64,000 bases of DNA, taken from Epiperipatus broadwayi (lineage: Eukaryota > Onychophora > Udeonychophora > Euonychophora > Peripatidae). Position 1 is the first letter of the stretch; every line of letters starts with the position of its first letter. The notes below the pieces were generated by a model, which was not told the origin of the DNA, made no database searches, and was given only the letters and a program-made list of their open reading frames with translations. The translations under genes were made by a program, and so were the position numbers. Below, piece after piece: positions 13,378-25,169 of the stretch. The stretch spans positions 15,497,254 through 15,561,253 of the forward strand of contig JAQFVV010006197.1 of the NCBI GenBank assembly GCA_028023455.1, given 5' to 3'.

Positions 13378-14337
13378 GAAAGTTGCCAAAGAAATGCAAA
13401 TATGCACGAGAAAAAATATGCTGCTTGGCCGGCTGCTGAAAGAGCGTGGAGCCGTATTCACGTTGACCACGCTGGACCGTTTCACGGCTTCATATTTTTG
13501 GTAGTGATCAACGCTTATTCAAAATGGACGGAATATAGAGTAGTGAAAAACACCAGTACCGAAGAAACAATCGCAAAACTGAAGGAGATTTTTGCTTTCC
13601 ATGGGATTCCTGAAACAATTGTGTCTGACAATGGTACCAGTTTCACATCCACTAAATTTGAAGAGTTTCTCACAGAATGGGAAATTAAACACTTAGCCAC
13701 GCCCTCATATCACCCGGAGTCCAATGGTATTGCAGAAAAGGCAGTACAAACTTTGAAGCAAACGTTACGGAAGGAAGGCACTGCAAATATACAAGATACC
13801 TTACATTCTGCCTTATTATATCAACATAGTACTCTGTGTGCTACAGGCAAATCTGCAGAATTAATTTTCGGACGGAAACTCCGCACGAAACTATCGTTAA
13901 TCCACCCAGAACAAAACTCTACACACTACGATGGCAACGCTGGAGGTACTATTTACTCCAAGGGAGAAAAAGTCTGGATTAGAGACGTTATCAGAAAATA
14001 CTGGGTGAAGGCCTTCATAAAAGAAATTCTGTCAAAACAAATAATACTTGTAGAGACAAAAACTGGAAAAACAACGCGCAAGCACATAAATCATGTGAGA
14101 CGTCGAGAAGAATTAGTGCAAACTGGAAGTACTGCAGCACCGCGCATTCCCAAAAGCGAAGAGAAATCCGACGATCAAGAAACTGAAGGAGCCAACAAAA
14201 CACCAATAGAAGAGAAGTACGATGATCAAGAGACCAACAAAATGCCAGTAGAAGAGAAAACATCTCCACAAAGATCTTCAAGAACAAGAAAAGAACCCGC
14301 GTACTTAAAAGATTATGTAAGACTTCAGAAACAATAA
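13378..14337 (+). pseudogene. pol: Gypsy integrase core and C-terminal domain
   Basis: This piece is in a different frame from the preceding Pol fragment. Reading upstream of the ATG at 13402 recovers the zinc-binding SCQRN stretch, in which the first Cys (13384-13386) is present and the second position is Asn. The catalytic core keeps all three acidic residues of DDE integrases: Asp in RIHVDHAGPF, Asp in VSDNGTSF and Glu in NGIAEKAVQTL. The C-terminal part has KGEKVWIRD and a basic HVRRRE, followed by an acidic/lysine-rich tail with a repeated EEK(Y/S)DDQET phrase, and a stop at 14335-14337 shortly before the polypurine-like run next to the LTR. Integrase inserts the element's cDNA into host DNA. 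It cannot be expressed as part of one Pol here. Confidence 0.88.
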
Positions 14338-14354
14338 TTTCTGAAGTGGTGGAG

Positions 14355-14943
14355 GTGCTATATACGTGTATAATAATTAATACGTTTTGTTAAAATAAGT
14401 TATACATATATAGTAATTAATGTTTTATTAAAATAAGTTTTATTAAATGAAACAGACAGGAATTTTGTAATTAAATTTGGTATGCTATTAAAGATAAGCG
14501 CTTCAGATCAGAAACTAATTAAGCAGCTAGATTAAAAGTGCTGATTACTAAAAGTAGACAATAGCTGAGAATTAATTGGTTTCTGAAACATTCCTTAACA
14601 AGAAAAAAGAAGGAACAAAAAAAAAATAACTAAGCAGCACTTGTAGCGGGGAACTCATTGAATGCACACGGTCAAGAGTTTTAACTTAGCAACGGAACAA
14701 ACCCAGTGAATTCCACCACTGAAGGTTAAAAAGTGGACCTAGGAATTTTGCAGGCCACACCGGTCTATATTATGTTTTTCGTATGCCTTCATGGCTAGTG
14801 TTTGTAAGTTAAACTTAATTGTCTTATAACTATATATGTAATATTATTATTCCGACTGATAATTCTATTAAACTATTTGTCTAATCATTTGGTTTCTGCT
14901 GTCTATTTACCTGATTGTTAAGCCGAGTGAGTGGCTGTACACA
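14355..14943 (+). repeat. Probable 3' LTR of the Gypsy element
   Basis: Just after the integrase stop a purine-rich run (gaagtggtggagg) precedes TG at 14355, the usual polypurine tract-LTR junction. The right end is set tentatively at the CA of ctgtacaca (14943), about 590 bp on. Without a 5' LTR to compare, the right boundary is a guess. The first 80 bp contain an internal direct repeat (gtttt(g/a)ttaaaataagtt at 14384 and 14424). Confidence 0.45.
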
Positions 14944-16399
14944 GCATAGACTAAATCATATAAAGAACATATTTTCACTTATATCATAGTCTAATTCAGT
15001 TATAGAGAATTACTGCCAGCTAGATGATTCCTTACGTGTCATGAATAACAACATTAGGTAGAACAGTGATGTGTGTATTAAGTTTTTAAATAGACTTGAC
15101 AAAATTATTAGTTTCTTCAACTTTTTGAAGAATTACTGTACAAAAGAGAAATCTCAAAAAGCTAATATTAAAATGAAATACCATCCATTTTTTGAGTATT
15201 TATATATTTGTGTTTTTACTTGTTTGAAAGTTTTAAATTACTGAAAGAAAACTCAGAATGATATTCAGTATTGTTAATTTACTGATGTTATCTATTGAGG
15301 CCAAATTATCTTAACCCTAAGCATAGTCTAAACCATCTGTGATTCCTTATTGTTTTTTGTGGAAAAGATCAAGATAAAAAATGTGCTATTATGGCTAAAA
15401 ACTTAATTTGTCATATAATATAATTACAACAAGATTCACAAAATAAATATTCTAATATAAAATTTGTTGTCAACACAGAAGTTATATATACTTATACAGA
15501 TTATCTTTTAACCAAGCATACTTTTTATGCTGCAAAATAAATTTTATTTCTAAATTGTAGACTTAAAAAATTATAATAAAACTAAAATCTGAAGATACAG
15601 CTGACCAAATATGATAAAATTATTTTTTAGCCTAGGTTTTTATTAATATGAACAACAGTTGAAATCAGTCATTGCCCTATCTCCCCTTTCCCAATTATTG
15701 TCAGACAGCTTATGTTTAAGCAATATTCTTCATTTCTTTTGATAGATTGTTTAATAATAACTATGCATTTATATATTTGGAATATGATTGTCTTTAGGAT
15801 TTATCTTGATCTTTGTGATTTTTAAAACCATAAATCTATTACCCATAAGCAATACTCATATTTTTAGAAATGTATATTTAAAATAAATAAAAAGACTGCC
15901 ATAATAATTACCAAATGATGACTTTATTCTGAAAAAGAAAATTGCTATTTGTATGAGATTTTGAAAAAATTAAAATTGCTTATTTCTGTTTTTCTGTATA
16001 TAAAATTAAATAATATAGAATAATCTATATATATTTATTGTTCTATAATATTTAATACTTTTAAATCATTGAAATAATTCCAGTATTGAAAAAAAAAAAG
16101 AATTGTAAAATATGATAATATTTGAAACAATTTCAAATTTCTGTTAAAGAATTTAAAAATTTATACACACACAGTCACACAATAATTTATAAATTAACCA
16201 CATACTTTGGCTAATCTTATGATAGTAGCACATGTTAATGATATGAAAATATTATATTTCTGCTTGAGTTGTCAATTTGGAATTAATTATTTTTGAATGT
16301 ATATAATTATCTCATTTTATTGGTTTATTTTTTAAGTGTTACTAAAGTGTATAATATTATGATGAAAGCTAAAAAAATTATGGTGGACTAGCAGTTTGC
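14944..16399. other. Gene-free AT-rich stretch
   Basis: No coding or structured-RNA signal recognised between the Gypsy LTR and the left edge of the duplicated segment. Confidence 0.5.
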
Positions 16400-17307
16400 A
16401 ACATATATATTGAAATAGACAGCCTTAATGGAATATATTATTGAAGTAAATAAATAAAAAAAATTGAAAACTAAAATCACTAATGAAATCATTCTATTGG
16501 CTCATTAATCTTTTTAGTGGGGGCAGCATAGCAAAACCATATGAAAACTTAGTTATACAATAATAAAATATAAAGGCACAACATTAGTCCTCTACAACAA
16601 GATCAGAATGATTATGGAACAAATGTATGTGGTATTATATCACTGCAAGCCTACATGCCCATCATTAATTTAAAACACAGTTTTATATATTTATTTATAA
16701 TAATAATCATAAATCTGGTTAATTAATCATTACTATTTTAAAATTTAATATTGTATTAAAAAAAAATCATATGTAATTTGCTGATGTGCAAGATAAAGTA
16801 CTGAAGAAAGTAAAACAATATACTGTTCAATTTGGAGCCTTTTGTTCCCTTTTCTTGTAAGAAATTTAAAATATTTGGTAATCATTAACCTTATGGTAAG
16901 TTAAAATCAGCAGGAATGTGAGAGTGACTCCCTCCTTTTTTTTCATTGATTGCATTTATAAGGAATGGAAGGACAATTAAAACTTTTCACAGGTCTCTCA
17001 TTCTGCTAGGTTACAAATGTCTAATTTTCACTACAATCAAAGAACAATTGGAAATTTGAATATGAATTTAACTTATTAATTGGTAATTTGGATCAGATAT
17101 CATTTACATGTAATTGACCTGAATAATGAAGAAAATCATTGGATTAAAAAATATGCACAATAAAGCTTGTTTTAAAAAATATATTTAAAAACAAAAAAAA
17201 TATTTTAATGATTTATAAATGGATCAAATAGTTTATTTAAAAATAAAAATAATAAGAACAATATTAAACATAAAATTTCATAAATGTATTATATTTTAAT
17301 TATTATA

Positions 17308-17316
17308 TTTTAATTA
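17308..17316. repeat. Left target-site duplication of the RTE element
   Basis: ttttaatta here is repeated exactly at 20586-20594, right after the element's TGATGA tail. The paralogous empty site in segment copy 2 reads ttttaattg (34955-34963). Confidence 0.8.
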
Positions 17317-17757
17317 GGAGTTTGCTATTAACTGAAAGGAGACCCTTTGATTCCTCTTGGAGGCCTTAAAGGAACCGAGCAGGGCAAATTCCTAATGTCC
17401 ACTCCATACGTTCTTGTCGTTGCAGCTGTTATTACTATGTGATTATTCATATAGTATACGAACATGGATGGGCTGCTCACCAACACGCATTAGCCAGCGT
17501 GGTGAGTTTACTAGCTTTTTACCTCTGAGTTTAAGATCAAGAAACACCATGGTCTTTCTTCTCAGTGCCTGATAAGGCAGAATGAATGTTTGTGTAAATG
17601 ATAAATATTTTTCCAATACATATATACAATTATGACAGACAAAAATAAAGCATGGCCCTTATTCCCAGGAGGCTGTAAAGTCACCAACCAAGGCAGCGGT
17701 TGATGGCCGAAGGCGGAGGGTGCTAAGAATCCCCTGATTGCGGACCCAAGCTGCCAT

Positions 17758-18303
17758 TTGATGACGACTTTTTATTTAGGTACTTACAACTGCAGATCTC
17801 TTTCAAGTGAAGGAAGATTGCAAGAATTAGAAGAAGAACTGTCTTATATTAAATGGGACATTATTGGACTTTGTGAAGTTAGAAGAAAAGGAGAAGAAAC
17901 AATTGATTTAAAAAGTGGACATATACTCTATTATAAAGGCACACATATTGGAAATACAAGTGGAGTAGGATTCATTATAAATAAAAAGTGGAAGAACAAT
18001 ATTGTGGAGATTGATGGTGTATCGGACAGAGTGGCAAGATTAGTTATACAACTTAATAGCAGATACCAAATGCAGATAATTCAGGTTTATGCCCCAACAA
18101 GTTCTCATAGTGATGAAATAGTAGAAGATTTTTATATGGATGTACAAAAGGCTTTTGATCAGAGTAAACAACATTTTAAAATTGTTATGGGAGACTTTAA
18201 TGCTAGAATTGGTAGACAAATGAAAGATGAAATTGCTGTAGGTAATTTTGGTTATGGTAATAGAAATGAGAGAGGACATAGAAAGAAAAACTTTATATTA
18301 TGA
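17758..18303 (+). pseudogene. RTE apurinic-like endonuclease domain (frameshifted ORF, N-terminal half)
   Basis: 181 codons of an endonuclease/exonuclease/phosphatase (EEP) domain that nicks target DNA to prime reverse transcription. Visible catalytic landmarks: GTYNCRSL with Asn11, LCEVRR with Glu40, VYAPTS with Tyr111, and MGDFNAR with Asp146 and Asn148. The final SDH motif lies in the next ORF. The start at 17758 (MMTTFYLGTYNCRS) is where this family usually begins. The ORF ends in RGHRKKNFIL; here a few residues of the family's linker seem to be missing and the frame shifts, so the C-terminal half of the endonuclease continues in the frame of 18300-20564. Many animal genes annotated as craniofacial development protein 2-like are this domain. 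Confidence 0.9.
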
Positions 18304-20564
18304 ATTCATTTTTTGAGAAAAATGTTAAAAGGAAATGGACATGGAAGGATCCAAATGAAGGTACAGCAGAATTGGATTATATTTTGACTAACAGAAAATA
18401 TATATTTCAAGATTGTAATGTTCTTAATAAATTTAACACAGGAAGTGATCATCGATTAGTAAGGTGTAAGTTACGTGCTAATGTAAAACTAGAGAGACAA
18501 AAATTATTAAGAAAAACAATATTTACAGTTGATATTCCTAATCTTCAGAAACATTCTAATGAATTTAAATTAGAACTTACAAATCGGTTTCAAGTATTAG
18601 TAGATTTTGAACATGATTCAGATTTGAATGAAATTAATATGAAAATAACTGATACACTTTTGAAAACTGCAACAAAGATAGCTGGTAGAAAGAAACAGCA
18701 ATTGACCAATAAAATTTCTACTGAGACTAGAGAATTTATGAAGAAAAGAAGGAATATGAAGATATACAAAAATGATGTATTAAAAAGAATTGAATATCTC
18801 GAATTTTGTAAAATGGTACGGAAAAGAGTTGAAAATGATATAAGAAAGTATAACTGTGAAATAGCAAGGAAAGCTGTAGAAGAAAATAAAAGTCTCAAAA
18901 ATGTTAAACAACATTTTGGTATTGGTAGGAAATTTATATCTGCAATAAGAAAAAAAGATGGAATTATTACTAAAAAGAGAGATGACATCATGAAATTGGT
19001 AAAAGATTTTTATCAAGAATTATATAGTAATAAAGAACAAGTACCTCCTATATCTATTACATCTTCTGAATTGCCCAGAATTTTAAATGAAGAAGTGAGA
19101 CATGCAATTAAGTGTATGAAGAAAGGAAAGGCTCCAGGAAGTGATGGAATTATAATTGATAAATTAAAAGAAGCAGGTGAAGAAATAGAAACAATTTTAG
19201 CAAAGTTATATACCAAATGTCTAAATGATAAAGATGTACTGGAAGATTGGAAGAATGCAGTAATAATATTAATATTTAAAAAAGGTGATAAAGAAGATAT
19301 TAGAAATTACAGACCTATCAGCCTTTTATCAGTTTTATATAAAATTTTTACCAAGATAATTACAACTCGTCTACAGAGAACTTTGGATTTCCAACCAAGA
19401 GAACAAGCTGGATTTAAAAGTGGTTTTAGTACAATAGACCATATCCAGGTATTGAGAGAAGTCATAGCAAGGACAAACGAATATGAGTTGTCATTATGTT
19501 TTGGATTTGTAGATTATGAAAAGGCATTCGATTCTATACACATTTCTTCAGTGATTAAAGCATTGGATCATCAAGGTATAGATCCAGGATATTGTCATAT
19601 TTTAAAGAATATTTATAAAAATGCAACAGCAACAATTAGGTTACATAATGATACTGGAAAAATCAACATTGAGAAAGGTGTAAGACAAGGTGACTCCATA
19701 TCTCCAAAACTCTTTACAGCAGTGCTGCAAGAAGTATTTTGTGGATTAAAATGGGAAACTAAAGGAGTGAAAGTAAATGGAGAGTATTTAAGTCATTTAG
19801 ATTTCGCAGATGATGTAGTTGTTTTTGCAAATAATGCTTCGGAGCTGCAGGAAATGTTGCAGGAGTTAGCAGATGAAAGTAGAAAAGTAGGACTAAAGAT
19901 AAATGTTAAAAAGACTAAAGTAATGTTTAATCGATTTGCTCAAAATATGAAAATAAAGATTGATTATGAAGAATTAGAAGAAGTTCACAGTTACAAATAC
20001 CTTGGTCAGATTATTAATACAGATGGAAACATAATGGAGGAAATTAATCATAGAATTAAACTTGGTTGGAGTGCTTTTGGTAGAAATAACTTGATACTAA
20101 AAGGAAATATGCCTATGTGTTTGAAAAGGATGGTTTTTAACAAATGTGTTTTACCAGTTCTTACTTATGGATCTGAGACTTGGACACTTAATAGAAGAGC
20201 AATACAGAGACTTCAGACCATTCAAAGGAGTATGGAGAGATGTATGTTGGGAGTAACAAGAAGAGATCGAAAACGCAATGTATGGGTAAGACAACAAACA
20301 AGTGTTACTGACCTTATTGAAAAAATTAAAAGATTAAAATGGAATTGGGCTGGACATATTGTTAGAAGAGATGATAATAGATGGACAATTGAAATTTTAA
20401 ACTGGATTCCAAGAGATTGTAAAAGACCCAGAAAGAGGCCACATGTGAGATGGATGGATGAAATAAGAAAATGTGCAGGGGTGTTGTGGAGAAGAGAAGC
20501 TAAAGATCGGAGAAGATGGATTAAACTTGGAGAGACCATCCTGCAGTGGATTGATAATGGTTGA
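18300..20564 (+). pseudogene. RTE endonuclease C-terminus plus reverse transcriptase (long open frame)
   Basis: 754 codons, uninterrupted. It opens with the last part of the endonuclease (ELDYILTNR, then GSDHRLV with Asp50/His51). The reverse transcriptase follows: KAPGSDGI, NYRPISLLSVLYKIFTKII, FVDYEKAFDS (motif A Asp, about residues 402-411), GVRQGDSISP (motif B, about 459) and DFADDVVVFA (motif C Asp pair, about 502). The thumb and C-terminal region contain KYLGQIINTDG, LTYGSETWTL and GHIVRRDDNRW and end in a tryptophan-rich segment, as in full-length RTE proteins. The ORF stops just before the TGATGA tail. Apart from the frameshift with 17758-18303 no defect is visible, so loss of function may rest on that one change. 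Confidence 0.92.
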
Positions 20565-20594
20565 TGATGTTGATGATGATGATGATTTTAATTA
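20565..20594 (+). repeat. RTE microsatellite tail and right target-site duplication
   Basis: After the TGA stop the sequence is tgatgttgatgatgatgatg and so on, a short tail of TGA/GAT repeats typical of RTE 3' ends, followed directly by ttttaatta (20586-20594), the copy of the left target site. The exact tail-target boundary is ambiguous by one or two T residues. Confidence 0.8.
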
Positions 20595-21700
20595 CTTTAA
20601 AGAATTACTGAATATATGTTAAAAGTGGGATAGACATTTCTATTATCAAAATTTAAAAAAAAAAAATTGATATGACCATATAAACTATCAGTTAATAAAC
20701 AATTATTTTATGAAATTTAATGTATTTAAGATAATCATTTACACATTTGATCTTTATAATTTATTTACATTTATTGTATAAGAATACAGATATTGGGGAG
20801 AATATTTATAATTTGCAATGCAAATGTTTTTTAAAAAATATTTGAGAAATGTATATTTTAAAGTTTTTAACCATATCTCAGGCCAATTTTGTAAATAATA
20901 TGAATCAATATGCATTCTTTGTCCTGAAGTGAATCCATAAGTGTAAATTTAGGGTTATAATGTATATTCTTTACCCACATCAATTTATTCAATATAAACA
21001 GTTATTTTATTTATTTTGGTGAAACTCATTGACAGCATACATTAGCTGAATTATGATTATGCATATAATAAGTATTGAGTTATTTATCATTGTATTTTTA
21101 TTTGTTATTTAATGTTCCTATTTTATATTAATTATATTTTTATGTAAATTAATTTGTTTTCTTTATTATTAGTTCTCAATTTTAATTCATCTAATTGCAT
21201 AATTTATATTTTATAAGACACAAGTAATAATTATTAAGATCAATTATTTTGAAGTACTTTATGAATATTAATTCTGCCAATATAGTAATTGAAATCCAAT
21301 CTTTAGATTTATATTTCCAATCTGTTGATCACCATGGGGTTATGTAATAGAAGGAAGTCTCTAGCTCGATGCATATTATTTAGATATCCTGGATTACTTG
21401 ATGCTCAAGAATTATAATATTTTTAAGTCTGGATAAAGAAGAAATAAATGATTTTTAAATATTCTGCCTCTCCATATTTTATAAGTGTTGTTACAGATTT
21501 CTGAGTCACCATGTTCCATAAAATATATTCGTTTTCATGCTATAAGTTAGCAGCATATAAAATTAATGTTTCCCAAAGATATATAAGTTTGAGATTATTT
21601 GTACATAAAATTAACTTGCCCAAAATATTTGTTTTTAGATATTTCATATATTTGGATTTTGAATTTTTCTTTTTTGACTGTCCCAAAATAAGATCTTGAT

Positions 21701-22739
21701 AAATTTTACCATGAAGCAGCCAATATATGGCAGCAATAAAATATACTCAGCTGTTGCATTTTAGGCAAAGTTCAATTTATAACAAAGCTTACGTGATATT
21801 GGAATTACATTCATAGAATAAAATATCTAATTACAACATCAGATAAAAAGTGACAACAATTTTATACCATGTACTTGATGAATATAATAAATTCTTTTTA
21901 ATTGGAGAAAATGGAAGAGTGTGATAGATCTACATTTTAGAGAGATGATGATCAAATGGATAATTTATTATTTTTAATCTATTGTTCAGTTTCATTTATA
22001 ATGTTAAAGATGACAGTTGATAAGGAATATATTTTATTCTCTTATAATGTTTTTGATAGATATTAATATGGATATTTTAAATGCATTTACTTTGTACAAT
22101 TACAGAACTAAATCATAATTATGTGAAGAGAAATTTTATTTTTACATATGCAGAGAGAATATGTGCAGTATCTAATAAGGTGACAGATGATGTATCCTTG
22201 GATTTATCATTATGCTATTTATGCCAGAGGTTTAATTCTTAGTTTATGAGATATGTCTAGTTTTATTTCTATATACTTATGGGAAATTTGATAATAATAC
22301 ATTAAAGATGATGCACTAAAGTGCTAATTATTCCACGTTTTAATAGAGAATATTGTCCAAAGATAGATATCATTGATAAATTGCTTTTGATAAATCAAAC
22401 ATAGGATCTATTGAGCATGAGTGTGAAATAAGATTTACAAAAGGAATTAAGAAAGTGTGTTAAATGTTGGAAATAATGTACAGTAATATAAACTATACTT
22501 ACCTGAGATGAATGAAATGAGAAACCTTACTAAAAGAACATATTATATTGGAAGGTCCAATAAAATATAAAATAATGAATAATAAACAAATTACAATATT
22601 AAAAGATTAAAAAAATAAAATGAGAAAAGGAAACTTAATTAAAATATATCCCGTTCTTAAGGAAGTGTTGGAGTGTAGAACATCCTTTTTCTCATGCTGT
22701 GGTATTAGTATAAAATTTTAAGAAAATGATGGGAAAAAA
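21701..22739. other. Gene-free AT-rich stretch
   Basis: No coding or RNA-gene signal recognised between the duplicated segment and the old Gypsy relic. Confidence 0.45.
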
Positions 22740-22746
22740 CAAATAA

Positions 22747-22986
22747 TTGAAGCCAAAATATCAAGAATTAGTAACTGAACTAGAGAGTTCAATGACATGT
22801 GATATCAGTCAGATAATGCTAATTTTAATGCAAATGCATAAGGGTCAAGAACAAATGAGGCAGGCTTTAGAGAGTAAAATAGAGAAAAGAGCCAACATGA
22901 TTTTAATAGACTGGAAAATAAAATGGAGAAAAATAAACAAATATTTAGAAAGTAATTACAGCAGGATGAAGAAGAATGTGAAATAG
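22747..22986 (+). pseudogene. gag: Gag-like coiled-coil fragment
   Basis: 79 codons rich in Lys, Glu, Met and Gln (for example QMHKGQEQMRQALESKIE), predicted helical and coiled coil. Similar charged helices open the Gag of several animal Gypsy elements. The call rests on composition and on the position ahead of recognisable Pol, so it is tentative. No zinc knuckle was found. Confidence 0.4.
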
Positions 22987-25169
22987 GATAGAAACCTTCA
23001 GCTAATAAAATAGAAGTCCTCAGGATTTAAGGCAAGAAATAAAAAGAGGTCAGAGAAATTGAAAATTTTAGAGAATAAAATGGGATGCATAGGTTAGAAT
23101 TGGGCAAAAGCATATAGAGAAAAGGATGGAAAATATAAAAAGTGGCAAAAGGCCAGCATTCAGTGAAGTAAATGAAGATGAAGTTAGAGAAAAAGATAAA
23201 TTAACATCTGGAACATGGCTATAAAGTTTTAGAAGGCAAAATAAGCAAGCTTCAACTAGGTTTGAGAGGTCATATAGCAAATTAATAGTACAAAGTTTTG
23301 AAAAAGTACAAAATGCATTAAAAGATGAAGTAAAAAAATATTAAATATGGACTGGAAGGGTTAAAGTGAAAGGTCTGGAAATAAGTCAGAGATCTTACAG
23401 ATGAAAATAGAAGAGATTTTTAAATAATTGAAAATAAAATCAAATTGATAGAAGATGAGATGATAGAAAAGATATAGCAATTCAAGATATGAAAGATCAA
23501 GTAAGTAACTTTCAAAAGCAAATTCACTATAAACATGTTCATTTTAGAAGAAAAGATGGATAAAATAGAACAGCCAGAGTTGAATCTAATCCAGATAGAA
23601 ATCAATACAAATGAAAGTCCAACTTCTCATCCTTGAAATGATTAAGAAACCCCATGTTTATGAATATGATAATGAAGTTAGGATAAAAAATGAGGCAAAG
23701 GCATAATCACTGGAAAGATACCTGTTATATGATCACAAAGATCTTAGATCAAGCCCTGTATCAAAATTCACTAGGAGCAAAACATTTAAAAGGGATATTA
23801 GCAACAACTCTGCAAGAATTGTTTTCATTCCATGGGTTACATGAAGATTGGTATTTCTAGTAATTATCTCTATGGTAACTACCAAGAATTGGCGGGAATC
23901 ACTTTATTAAACTGCATTTCTTTGAGTGACTATAGTTTCTGAAGTAAAAAGAGGCATAATAGAATTCACCATCGTCTCTTAAGAGAAATATAAATTAAAT
24001 GGAGGAGAGAACTTGGGAATTTAGTTTTTCCACAAACAAGTGTCTAAATTAAGAACTTTAATAGCTTTCCTATTGTCTGAAAGGTATTATTATTCTTACC
24101 ACCAGACATAATTTACCCAGATGGATCCAGCAAATTTTGATCACAGTAGACCATTCTATTGTTGAAGAAATTTTATTGACATGGAAAATATCCAATAGGA
24201 ATATATAGATGAAAGTAAGTTAGAACTAGACCAACCACATCTACAGGGCAAGCTATACATATAGATCTAAAATACAAAGATGTCAGATAAAACCCATCAA
24301 TACTAGATTAAATGATGCAGTGATCATAGGCAAAGTTAGAGTTAAGGTAATAAAAGTTCTGAGTATCCTTATTCCAGAAATATATTCTGTAATAAAGGTC
24401 GAAAACAATTACAGGGGCAGATTATTTTGAAACATGCTGTCCAGGACTATTTAGAGCCTCAGAAAATTAAACCTGCTAACCTCATTGGGGTATTCCTTAC
24501 ATTGAGAGACTGTAAAAGGGGAAAAGGAACATTGAGCTTGACAAGGGAAAAACAATTTTTACAACTTTCTAATGTGTTTTTTGATGATGAGGAGAGATAC
24601 TATCCAGTTGTATTCAAAGTTGCTCCTTGATTCCAATAAAATTGTAGAAAGATGTGACTTCAAAGCTTTAGTTGACCACTCATTGATAGAGCTGATTACT
24701 TCTTCCCTATACTGACATGGTATTGGGTATGATTTTCATTAATAATAGTTCTCTTTTCTTACTCTGATAATAAACATATCCTCATATAGTCTCTGTATGT
24801 TATTATCATATCTTCTAATGCCTTTTGAAATGTTGGATATAATTTATGAGATTGTTTCACTTTTATTTTGTATTTCATTGATATCGATAACATATCTTAC
24901 ACATTCTAGATTGTATATTATTCAAAACTTATGTAATCTTATCTTCATTACAAATAAACACAATTTCTATTGTTATCTAAGATGCAATTTTGCTTGTGTA
25001 GGAAATTGATTGTAATACCATCTCTTGTATTAGCCCTGACATTACAAGAAAAACAATTTATCACTTGACTATCTATTCGTAAATCAATCCATACTTGTGT
25101 GGCATCCAGCTTTTCCTTTTTGCCATTAACTAGAATCACATTTGTTTTAATGAAAGGTTTAACCCTTTA

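Larger units (their letters stand above)
11842..14943 (+). mobile_element. 5'-truncated Ty3/Gypsy LTR retrotransposon
   Basis: The element runs from the start of reverse transcriptase through RNase H and integrase to a probable 3' LTR. Gag, protease and a 5' LTR are missing; at the left edge the RT fingers are joined to an inverted LTR piece. Domain order RT-RNase H-integrase is that of Ty3/Gypsy. It carries one in-frame TGA at 12278-12280 and one frameshift at about 13375-13385, so no complete Pol can be made. Decay is modest compared with the relic at 22.7-27.4 kb. Confidence 0.9.
17317..20585 (+). mobile_element. Near-complete RTE-clade non-LTR retrotransposon
   Basis: About 3.27 kb, the usual size for RTE. 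It has a 5' leader of about 440 bp that is GC-richer than the flanks, an endonuclease ORF, a reverse-transcriptase ORF, almost no 3' UTR and a short microsatellite tail (repeats of TGATGA/GATGAT), which is typical of RTE elements, rather than poly-A. A 9-bp target-site duplication (ttttaatta) flanks it. The endonuclease-RT order, the absence of a separate ORF1 and the motif wording all fit RTE. One frameshift near 18280-18300 separates the two halves, which in the family form one polyprotein. This is the youngest large element in the window. Confidence 0.92.
16400..21700. repeat. Segmental duplication, copy 1
   Basis: This segment is paralogous to 33225-38518 in the same orientation. Anchors in order: cattag/atcctctacaa (16580 vs 33385); gtgcaagataaagtactgaag (16788 vs 34028); ggaacaattggaaatt and ggtaatttggatcag (17040-17095 vs 34670-34720); tgtattatattttaatta (17285 vs 34927); gacat.t.tctattatcaa (20630 vs 36785); cacatcaattta (20976 vs 37171); ttggtgaaactcattga (21018 vs 37890); catgttccataaaatatattc (21510 vs 38340). 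Non-matching blocks are transposon insertions in one copy only. I recognise no gene in the shared sequence. Confidence 0.85.

Noticed and set aside
17535-17560. accatggtc as the missing upstream PDIA4 exon end (Trp codon split)
   Set aside because: The codons before it do not encode the expected Glu-Phe-Tyr-Ala-Pro, and it lies in the RTE leader.
18590-18991. 133-codon frame on the minus strand under the RTE ORF
   Set aside because: It is a shadow of the reverse-transcriptase frame; the peptide is a Phe/Ser/Leu-rich antisense of a Lys/Glu-rich coding strand.
24427-24630. 67-codon open frame as an independent gene
   Set aside because: It lies inside the old Gypsy relic between Gag-like and Pol remnants and is best explained as part of it.
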